64,000 bases of DNA from Streptomyces sp. S4.7 (GTDB taxonomy: Bacteria; Actinomycetota; Actinomycetes; Streptomycetales; Streptomycetaceae): contig NZ_CP048397.1 of the NCBI RefSeq assembly GCF_010384365.1, forward strand, positions 4,898,001 through 4,962,000, given 5' to 3'. Positions within the stretch are counted from its first letter, which is position 1; every line of letters starts with the position of its first letter. Position numbers and translations under genes: made by a program. The notes under the pieces are model-generated. The model was not told the origin of the DNA. It worked only from the letters and a program-made list of their open reading frames with translations, and searched no databases. Below, piece by piece: positions 25,904 through 32,020 of the stretch.

Positions 25904-26497
25904 ATGAATATGCGGCATGGAACGAAGGCCAGGAGGGCGGCGGGAAGCGTCCTCGCGGCCGTGGTGCTGACCGTGTCCCTGGCGGCCTGCGGCGGAGGGG
26001 ACGACGGCGGGGACGACGACGCGGGCAAGTCCTCGTCGTCCTCCGCGCCGGCGGCCGACAAGACGGAGGACGGCGGCGGGAACACGGTGCCGGACACCAG
26101 CCAGACGCTGGCCACCGTCAACGGCAGCGACGGATTCCAGGTCGTCATCCACACCGCCGCGCGCGACGACGGCGGGTTCCTGACAGTCACGGGAACGATC
26201 AAGAACACCGGCGACAAGAAGGTGGGCGTACCCACCGAGTGGAACGGCCGTGAGACACAGGTCCAGCGGACCGGCCGTTCCCTCGCGGGATTCACCCTCG
26301 TCGACAAGGCGGAGAAGAAGCGCTACTACGTGCTGCGGGACACCGATGCGAACCCGCTGACCACCACCGGTATCGGCCTTGTGGACGCGGGCGCCAGCGA
26401 GGCGTTCTTCGCCCAGTTCCCCGCCCCGCCGGACGGGACGACGCAGGTCGACCTTCAGATGCCCACGATGCCCACCGCGACGATTGAGATCTCCTGA
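25904..26497 (+). CDS. Lipoprotein in Tad gene run
   Basis: The protein has 197 residues from ATG 25904, about 10 bp after AAAGGA; ATG 25910 and GTG 25880 are alternatives. The lipobox is VSLAAC followed by a Gly/Asp/Ser-rich spacer. The mature domain (about 70-197) is beta-rich with VTGTIKNTGDKKVGVPTEWNG, suggesting an Ig-like fold. It overlaps the OmpA-like gene by one base (TGATG). It probably sits on the outer face of the membrane next to the pilus. Confidence 0.8.
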   Translation: MNMRHGTKARRAAGSVLAAVVLTVSLAACGGGDDGGDDDAGKSSSSSAPAADKTEDGGGNTVPDTSQTLATVNGSDGFQVVIHTAARDDGGFLTVTGTIKNTGDKKVGVPTEWNGRETQVQRTGRSLAGFTLVDKAEKKRYYVLRDTDANPLTTTGIGLVDAGASEAFFAQFPAPPDGTTQVDLQMPTMPTATIEIS

Positions 26498-27165
26498 TGC
26501 GTGCCACGACGCGGCGCACGGGCAGGACGGGCGTACGGCCCGCGGCGACAGCCATCGCGGCGGCTGTCCTGTTCACCAGTGTGCAGTTCACCATGGCGGC
26601 GAGCGCGTCCGCCGACGAGTCGCCGAGTACGCCACCGGGGACTGAGTCGACCCAGCCACCGCCCGAGGTCGACGGCAACAGCCCCGGCCTCAAGCTCCGT
26701 GACGGCGCCACTCTCGCTCCGGCGAAGGTGCTGCCGATCATCTCGGTGGTCGAGTCAGAGGGCGGCGAAGAACGCCGCGAGGACACCAGCGAGAGTGTGA
26801 AGTTCGCGCTCCAGGCCGAGGTCCTCTTCGGCAAGGACAGCTCGAAGCTCTCCGGGGCGGCGAACGCGCGGATCGCCGAAGTCGCCGCGGAGATCGAGAA
26901 GCAGGGCGCCAAGAAGGTCCGGGTCTTCGGCTTCACCGACAACCTCGGCTCGTCCGCCCACGGAGACGTGCTCTCCAAGCAGCGCGCCGAAGCCGTACAC
27001 GGCGTTCTGGAGAAGGAGTTGTCCTCCGCCGGGATCACCTTCGAGATCCGTGGCTACGGCGAGCAGTTCCCGATCGCTGACAACAGCGACGAAGAGGGTC
27101 GTAAGAAGAACCGCCGCGTGGAGGTCTCCTTCCCGCGCGGTGAGGCGGACAGTTCCCAGAACTGA
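26497..27165 (+). CDS. Secreted OmpA-like peptidoglycan-associated protein
   Basis: The protein has 222 residues. A signal peptide (TAIAAAVLFTSVQFTMAASASA) and a linker are followed by an OmpA/MotB C-terminal domain (about 100-222, VLFGKDSSKLSGAANARIAEVA, FGFTDNLGS, LSKQRAEAVHGVL, GYGEQFPIADNSDEEGRKKNRRVEV). Such domains bind peptidoglycan. In this Gram-positive Tad cluster it may connect the pilus complex to the wall. A strong hairpin follows, ending the flp-tadG-lipoprotein-ompA operon. Confidence 0.87.
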   Translation: MRATTRRTGRTGVRPAATAIAAAVLFTSVQFTMAASASADESPSTPPGTESTQPPPEVDGNSPGLKLRDGATLAPAKVLPIISVVESEGGEERREDTSESVKFALQAEVLFGKDSSKLSGAANARIAEVAAEIEKQGAKKVRVFGFTDNLGSSAHGDVLSKQRAEAVHGVLEKELSSAGITFEIRGYGEQFPIADNSDEEGRKKNRRVEVSFPRGEADSSQN

Positions 27166-27180
27166 TCGCATCGCACGACG

Positions 27181-27228
27181 CAGCGCTGCCCCGGTCGTCC
27201 TCAGTTCGGACGACTCGGGGCAGCGCTG
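27181..27228 (+). terminator. Strong hairpin terminator after ompA-like gene
   Basis: CAGCGCTGCCCCGGTCGTCC pairs with its near-complement at 27208-27228 (one bulged base), with a 7-nt loop. Confidence 0.85.
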
Positions 27229-27293
27229 TGTTCTGCGGGCGTCAATCCGGCGCACATGCCTGGCGGGGCCCAGTTCGTGGGTTGGGCCTGGAC

Positions 27294-27339
27294 TTGGGTC
27301 TTGGGGCCCATGCCGGTGGGTGCCGCCTCTTCGTATGTT
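27294..27339 (+). promoter_or_regulatory. Tad-regulon promoter: 19-bp dyad plus -10 (second flp gene)
   Basis: The dyad TTGGGTCTTGGGGCCCATG (27294-27312) is followed after 21 bp by TATGTT (27334-27339). The upstream partial copy and the leader (hairpin CGGCCGGT / ACCGGCCG at 27411-27427) match the first flp gene. Confidence 0.75.
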
Positions 27340-27450
27340 TCTCATGTCGCCAGCGAGTCCGGCCAGGAGGAAGCCGGAAACGCGGGGCGACACCAAGGAC
27401 TCGTACGAGTCGGCCGGTCACCGGCCGGCCGACACATAAGGGGAAAGCTC

Positions 27451-27684
27451 ATGTCGAACGTCACGCTGAAGGCCGCCACCAACGCCAAGCTCTACGTCGG
27501 CACCTGGGCGAACACCGCCGTCACCGCGATGAAGCGCCGCAGCGACAAGGGCCAGGGCGCCGTCGAGTACGTCGGCGTCATCGTCCTCGTCGCCCTGATC
27601 ATCGCCGCGATCGTCGGCTCCGGTGTCGCGGACGAGATCGCCGGCGGTCTGACCGACAAGGTCGGCGAGATCCTCGGCGGCTGA
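27451..27684 (+). CDS. flp: Flp pilin, copy 2
   Basis: The 77-residue pilin has leader SDKG|QGAVEYVG and the same hydrophobic helix as copy 1. It stands as a single gene between its own promoter and a two-part hairpin terminator. Duplicated pilins may differ in expression rather than structure, because the proteins are almost the same. Confidence 0.93.
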   Translation: MSNVTLKAATNAKLYVGTWANTAVTAMKRRSDKGQGAVEYVGVIVLVALIIAAIVGSGVADEIAGGLTDKVGEILGG

Positions 27685-27716
27685 TCACCCACAGATCACA
27701 CACACCCCCATCGAGC

Positions 27717-27764
27717 AGGGCAGGACGCTTCCATCCCAGGCCAGGATGGAACCGGACCTGCCCT
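27717..27764 (+). terminator. Two-part hairpin after second flp gene
   Basis: An outer stem AGGGCAGG/CCTGCCCT (27717-27724 with 27757-27764) encloses an inner stem TTCCATCC/GGATGGAA (27729-27736 with 27744-27751). No gene follows before the next promoter. Confidence 0.75.
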
Positions 27765-27806
27765 ACTCGTGTTCCCGGGCCCGCCCACCCGGCCTTTGAG
27801 CCCCAG

Positions 27807-27852
27807 TTGGGCCCTGGGGCCCATGACCCGGTCCGAGGCCGGGCCGTAGCGT
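27807..27852 (+). promoter_or_regulatory. Tad-regulon promoter: 19-bp dyad plus -10 (first toxin gene)
   Basis: The dyad TTGGGCCCTGGGGCCCATG (27807-27825) is followed after 21 bp by TAGCGT (27847-27852). The ATG at 27860 begins 7 bp after the hexamer, so the transcript is predicted to be leaderless. Confidence 0.78.
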
Positions 27853-27859
27853 CGTGGGT

Positions 27860-29425
27860 ATGTTGCCATCGGGGGTAGTACGTCGGGTTCGTCAGATCCG
27901 TCGTCGTGCGCGGCCGGCTATGCCGCGCACCGACGCTCGGCTGTTGGGTGCGTTGCGTTGGTCGCAGCGGGGGCAGGGGGCCATCGAGTACGTGGGCCTC
28001 GTTGTCGTGGTGGCGGCGATCGTGGGTGCGCTGGTCGGTACGGGTGTGGGGCCGGCGCTGGCGGAGGGGATCAGTACCCAGGTCTGCAGGATCACCGGTG
28101 GTGGTGACTGCGGTGGTGGCAGCGACTCGGTCGCCGAAGGCGATGAGGACGACGACCAGGGGCAGCCCGGTGAGCCCGCGGCGGAGGACCCGGCTTCTGA
28201 CACGGGTAATGACAGTGGTGAGAAGTCGCAGGCGGAGTTGGATTATGAGGCCGCGCTGAAGGAGCTTCAGGACGCTCAAGCCGCGGAGAAGAGTGATTCC
28301 GACAAGGCGAAGGAAGCGGCGAAGGAGCTTGCGAAGATCCTGGCCGACGAGTTGGGGATCACGGATGCTCTGGACTGCATCACCAAGGGTGACATGGGCG
28401 CCTGTACGGAGACGCTGATCAATGTCCTGCTCAGCATCGTGGGCGGGGCGGTCGGCAAGTTGGCGGCGAAGTACGGCGCTCCGTGGAAGTGGAAGAAGGC
28501 CGTCGAGCTGGTCAAGAAGCTCAAGAAGCACGGCGGTGATCTGTACGACGGTCTCAAGGGTCTGATCAAGAACCGCAAGCGGGTCGACGACGCGGAGGAC
28601 AAGCTCGCCGACGCGAAGAAGAAACTCGACCAGGAGAACAAGGACAAACCCAAGGACGGCGACAAACCCGAGGACAAACCGGAGTCCTGCGCCGTCAAGC
28701 ACAGCTTCCTGCCGGGTACTCCGGTGCTGCTCGCCGACGGCCGACGGATGGCGATCGACAAGCTGCGCGCCGGTATGTACGTCGTCGCCACCGATCCGAA
28801 GAGCGGCCGGAGCGAGGCCCGCGCGATCGAGCGGACGATCACCACGCACGACGACAAGGACTTCACCCGGTTGACGGTCCGCACGGACTCGGGCGCCGAG
28901 GTCCTGACGGCGACCGACACGCACCCCTTCTGGCTGACCGACCGTCAGCGCTGGGCGGACGCCGGTGACATCCGGGCGGGGGACGACCTCCGTACGCCCG
29001 CCGGTACGTCCGTACAGGTGACCTCCGTCGACCGGTACACCAAGCGGCAGACCACGCACGACCTCACCATCAACGGCATCCACACGTACTATGTCGTCGC
29101 AGGTGACACCCCGGTCCTCGTGCACAACAACGACTGGTGCACCGACGAGGAGCGGCTCGAAGACGCCGGCGACATCGCGAGTGGCCACGCGGACAACAAG
29201 CACGCGAAGGACTTCCCCGGCGTCTCGGCGGAAGACCTCGGCAAGCTCGCCACCGATGTGATGAAGAATCCCTCGCGGACCAAGCCTCTTGGCAGCGGCC
29301 GGAAGGCATACCTCGGCAAGGACGGCACGACCATCGTGATTCATGACCCGATGCATCCGGACGGCGGAACCATCTTCCGCAGGGACCCGGCATCGCTGGA
29401 AGACTACTGGGCGGAACTCAACTGA
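27860..29425 (+). CDS. Polymorphic toxin 1: Flp-type leader, pretoxin HINT, C-terminal toxin domain
   Basis: The protein has 521 residues from ATG 27860. The leader ends WSQRG|QGAIEYVG (Gly38|Gln39, Glu43 at +5), then a hydrophobic helix (LVVVVAAIVGALVGTGV). Next come an acidic linker, a helical, Lys/Glu-rich region (about 120-265) and a pretoxin HINT domain (about 277-423): it opens at Cys277 (SCAVKHSFLPGTPVLLADG), has TATDTHPFWL and ends VLVHN. The C-terminal 96 residues (SGHADNKHAKDFPG, LATDVMKNPSRTKPL, VIHDPMHPDGGTIFRRD) resemble small RNase-type toxin domains of HINT proteins; the precise family is not assigned. The putative immunity gene overlaps its stop. I chose 27860 rather than GTG 27854 because it fits a leaderless start. 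Confidence 0.88.
   Translation: MLPSGVVRRVRQIRRRARPAMPRTDARLLGALRWSQRGQGAIEYVGLVVVVAAIVGALVGTGVGPALAEGISTQVCRITGGGDCGGGSDSVAEGDEDDDQGQPGEPAAEDPASDTGNDSGEKSQAELDYEAALKELQDAQAAEKSDSDKAKEAAKELAKILADELGITDALDCITKGDMGACTETLINVLLSIVGGAVGKLAAKYGAPWKWKKAVELVKKLKKHGGDLYDGLKGLIKNRKRVDDAEDKLADAKKKLDQENKDKPKDGDKPEDKPESCAVKHSFLPGTPVLLADGRRMAIDKLRAGMYVVATDPKSGRSEARAIERTITTHDDKDFTRLTVRTDSGAEVLTATDTHPFWLTDRQRWADAGDIRAGDDLRTPAGTSVQVTSVDRYTKRQTTHDLTINGIHTYYVVAGDTPVLVHNNDWCTDEERLEDAGDIASGHADNKHAKDFPGVSAEDLGKLATDVMKNPSRTKPLGSGRKAYLGKDGTTIVIHDPMHPDGGTIFRRDPASLEDYWAELN
27925..28670 (+). repeat. Toxin chassis repeat, copy A (746 bp, identical to 29945-30690)
   Basis: Read base by base, this segment matches 29945-30690 without a difference that I can find. 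It covers the end of the leader, the hydrophobic helix and the helical linker. Divergence begins sharply at both ends. A second block of identity (28851-29094 with 30871-31114, 244 bp) covers the rear of the HINT domain. The front of the HINT domain between them differs. Confidence 0.9.
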
Positions 29426-29823
29426 TGGGCAGCGAAGTGGCGGCGAGCGCACTGCTCGCCGAGGACGAGACGGCGATGCTGCGGCGGGCACTCCTGGAAT
29501 GGGGCGGGCCCGCCCGGTGCTCGGACCAACTCGCCGTGGGCATGGGATTCGAGAGCGAGCGCGACCTGCTCGACCAGTGCCCCCGGCTACGGCGGGCGCT
29601 CGCCGACGACGTGCCTCTTGCCCCGGTCGACTGGGCACGGATCCTGCTCGCCGTCGAGATCGTGTTCGTCAGCGACCTGGCGGGCACGGGATTCGAATGG
29701 CCGACGACCACCGGACGCAGTGACGAGGCGACGATCAAGGTACTGCGGTCCGTCCAGCGGAAGCTCGGACGAACCGTCAAGCAGTACTACGGGCAGACCC
29801 CGAGCGACGCGCAGCGACCATAG
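29425..29823 (+). CDS. Putative immunity protein for toxin 1
   Basis: The protein has 132 residues. Its ATG overlaps the toxin stop (TGATG), the coupling expected of a toxin/immunity pair. It has no signal peptide or membrane helix, so it would act in the cytoplasm. It is mostly helical (TAMLRRALLEWGGPARC, VPLAPVDWARILLAVEIVF, KVLRSVQRKLGRTVKQYY). I do not recognise a family; the call rests on position and size. Confidence 0.7.
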   Translation: MGSEVAASALLAEDETAMLRRALLEWGGPARCSDQLAVGMGFESERDLLDQCPRLRRALADDVPLAPVDWARILLAVEIVFVSDLAGTGFEWPTTTGRSDEATIKVLRSVQRKLGRTVKQYYGQTPSDAQRP

Positions 29824-29921
29824 GGACGCGTGCCGTAGCGAGGACTGACGTTCCCGAGGGAACTGCACGGCCCATTCCTGTGTCCTGTACCACCAGAGGC
29901 TGACGTATAGGGGGATGGGTC

Positions 29922-31457
29922 GTGCGTCGTTTGCGGCTGGGGTTGCGCACCGACGCTCGGCTGTTGGGTGCGTTGCGTTGGTCGCAGCGGGGGCAGGGGG
30001 CCATCGAGTACGTGGGCCTCGTTGTCGTGGTGGCGGCGATCGTGGGTGCGCTGGTCGGTACGGGTGTGGGGCCGGCGCTGGCGGAGGGGATCAGTACCCA
30101 GGTCTGCAGGATCACCGGTGGTGGTGACTGCGGTGGTGGCAGCGACTCGGTCGCCGAAGGCGATGAGGACGACGACCAGGGGCAGCCCGGTGAGCCCGCG
30201 GCGGAGGACCCGGCTTCTGACACGGGTAATGACAGTGGTGAGAAGTCGCAGGCGGAGTTGGATTATGAGGCCGCGCTGAAGGAGCTTCAGGACGCTCAAG
30301 CCGCGGAGAAGAGTGATTCCGACAAGGCGAAGGAAGCGGCGAAGGAGCTTGCGAAGATCCTGGCCGACGAGTTGGGGATCACGGATGCTCTGGACTGCAT
30401 CACCAAGGGTGACATGGGCGCCTGTACGGAGACGCTGATCAATGTCCTGCTCAGCATCGTGGGCGGGGCGGTCGGCAAGTTGGCGGCGAAGTACGGCGCT
30501 CCGTGGAAGTGGAAGAAGGCCGTCGAGCTGGTCAAGAAGCTCAAGAAGCACGGCGGTGATCTGTACGACGGTCTCAAGGGTCTGATCAAGAACCGCAAGC
30601 GGGTCGACGACGCGGAGGACAAGCTCGCCGACGCGAAGAAGAAACTCGACCAGGAGAACAAGGACAAACCCAAGGACGGCGACAAACCCGGCGACAAGCC
30701 TGTCGGCTGTGCCCCCAAGCACAGCTTCCTGCCGGGTACTCCGGTGCTGCTCGCCGACGGCCGACGGATGGCGATCGACAAGGTCCGTGTCGGTATGCGC
30801 GTCGTCGCGACCGACCCCGGGAGCGGTCGTACGGAAGCTCGCACCATCGAGCGGACGATCACCACACGCCACGACAAGGACTTCACCCGGTTGACGGTCC
30901 GCACGGACTCGGGCGCCGAGGTCCTGACGGCGACCGACACGCACCCCTTCTGGCTGACCGACCGTCAGCGCTGGGCGGACGCCGGTGACATCCGGGCGGG
31001 GGACGACCTCCGTACGCCCGCCGGTACGTCCGTACAGGTGACCTCCGTCGACCGGTACACCAAGCGGCAGACCACGCACGACCTCACCATCAACGGCATC
31101 CACACGTACTATGTGCTGGCCGGCGAGACGCCGGTCCTTGTACACAACACGCCGCCCGGAACCTGCTCCATCACCACGCCGGCGGACGCCCCGGTGATCA
31201 ACAGCAAGACGGTGTACACCTCCACCGACCGCTCGTTCCGCGTGGACATCGAGAACCAGAACCCCGGCAAGCCGGGCGCCGGAATCCATGTGCAGTTCAT
31301 GGGCCGTGGCGCGGACCCGAAGAAGTATTACTTCGACCCGGCCGACGGGAAGTTCCGTACGGAGGCCGGGGACGTCCTTTCGTCGAAGCTGGCGAAGAAG
31401 GTTCCGCGGAGTGCGATCGACAAGGCTTACCAGTACTTCGGAATGAGTGCGCCGTGA
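29922..31457 (+). CDS. Polymorphic toxin 2: same chassis, different C-terminal toxin domain
   Basis: The protein has 511 residues from GTG 29922, with AGGGGGA upstream. The leader ends WSQRG|QGAIEYVG (Gly24|Gln25, Glu29). Linker and HINT domain (about 263-409, ending VLVHN) are the same as in toxin 1. The final 102 residues are unrelated to toxin 1: SFRVDIENQNPGKPGAGIHVQF, DPKKYYFDPADGKF and PRSAIDKAYQYFGM. They look like a compact beta/helix toxin domain that I cannot name. The 97-bp gap upstream has no copy of the 19-bp dyad, so it may depend on transcription from toxin 1 or on a weak own promoter. The stop overlaps the next gene (GTGA). Confidence 0.87.
   Translation: MRRLRLGLRTDARLLGALRWSQRGQGAIEYVGLVVVVAAIVGALVGTGVGPALAEGISTQVCRITGGGDCGGGSDSVAEGDEDDDQGQPGEPAAEDPASDTGNDSGEKSQAELDYEAALKELQDAQAAEKSDSDKAKEAAKELAKILADELGITDALDCITKGDMGACTETLINVLLSIVGGAVGKLAAKYGAPWKWKKAVELVKKLKKHGGDLYDGLKGLIKNRKRVDDAEDKLADAKKKLDQENKDKPKDGDKPGDKPVGCAPKHSFLPGTPVLLADGRRMAIDKVRVGMRVVATDPGSGRTEARTIERTITTRHDKDFTRLTVRTDSGAEVLTATDTHPFWLTDRQRWADAGDIRAGDDLRTPAGTSVQVTSVDRYTKRQTTHDLTINGIHTYYVLAGETPVLVHNTPPGTCSITTPADAPVINSKTVYTSTDRSFRVDIENQNPGKPGAGIHVQFMGRGADPKKYYFDPADGKFRTEAGDVLSSKLAKKVPRSAIDKAYQYFGMSAP
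29945..30690 (+). repeat. Toxin chassis repeat, copy B (746 bp, identical to 27925-28670)
   Basis: Second copy of the duplicated toxin chassis, offset by exactly 2020 bp. The same offset holds for the 244-bp HINT block (30871-31114), so no insertion or deletion has occurred in between. Confidence 0.9.
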
Positions 31458-32020
31458 GAATGAACGCCTTGATGCTGCCGCTCTGGAAAGCCACCGAGGT
31501 GGGCGGTCCGGAAAGTCTCCCGGAGAATACCCCGGGGAGTATCCCGGAAGATCTGCGGGATTTGATCGACGGTGGATGGCGAACCGGACCGGCCGGTGCC
31601 CTTTTGCTCAACGGCTGTTACGGCGACGGGTCCGGATGGCGCGGAGACTGGCAGTCGGGAGATGTCGCCCGGCACGAGCTGGACGTGAATGACGTCGGAA
31701 TTCCCTGCCACGATCTGCCCGAGGAGCGCGAGGCGTATCTGCGGGGCGCCGTGGCGCGGTCACGGGCATTCGCCGTCGCGGCGCTGCGAGCCGCGAACGG
31801 TCTGCCGGCGGCCGACACCCTCATGGCGATCGTCTCCGTCGGCGTGGACGACGACTTCCTCACGCACGGCGCGACGGTCAAGTTCGCCACCCAGCGCGGC
31901 CAATTCCCCGAGACCTACGCGGAGTTGGACCGATTCCGCTTCGAGGCGATGGCGGTACTCGACGCGCACGGTGACGATGCCCAGGGGAGCGACGTCCCCG
32001 AGGACCGGGGCCGGTCGTGA
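31454..32020 (+). CDS. Putative immunity protein for toxin 2
   Basis: The protein has 188 residues from GTG 31454, overlapping the toxin 2 stop; ATG 31460 is an alternative. It has no signal peptide or membrane segment. The N-terminal third is Gly/Pro-rich (GGPESLPENTPGSIPEDLRDLI); the middle has LRGAVARSRAFAVAALRAANGLP. No known family is recognised. Position, overlap and size fit an immunity protein. The stop overlaps the following kinase-like gene (GTGA). Confidence 0.65.
   Translation: MRMNALMLPLWKATEVGGPESLPENTPGSIPEDLRDLIDGGWRTGPAGALLLNGCYGDGSGWRGDWQSGDVARHELDVNDVGIPCHDLPEEREAYLRGAVARSRAFAVAALRAANGLPAADTLMAIVSVGVDDDFLTHGATVKFATQRGQFPETYAELDRFRFEAMAVLDAHGDDAQGSDVPEDRGRS

Noticed and set aside
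24757..27450. Insertion sequence or transposon borders as the cause of the repeated flp leaders
   Set aside because: The repeats are direct, contain promoter, leader and pilin gene, and have no terminal inverted repeats or transposase; a simple gene duplication explains them.
28686..29130. HINT region read as an intein inside a host gene
   Set aside because: No extein of known function follows, there is no endonuclease domain, and the layout (leader, linker, HINT, variable end, immunity candidate) is that of a pretoxin HINT.
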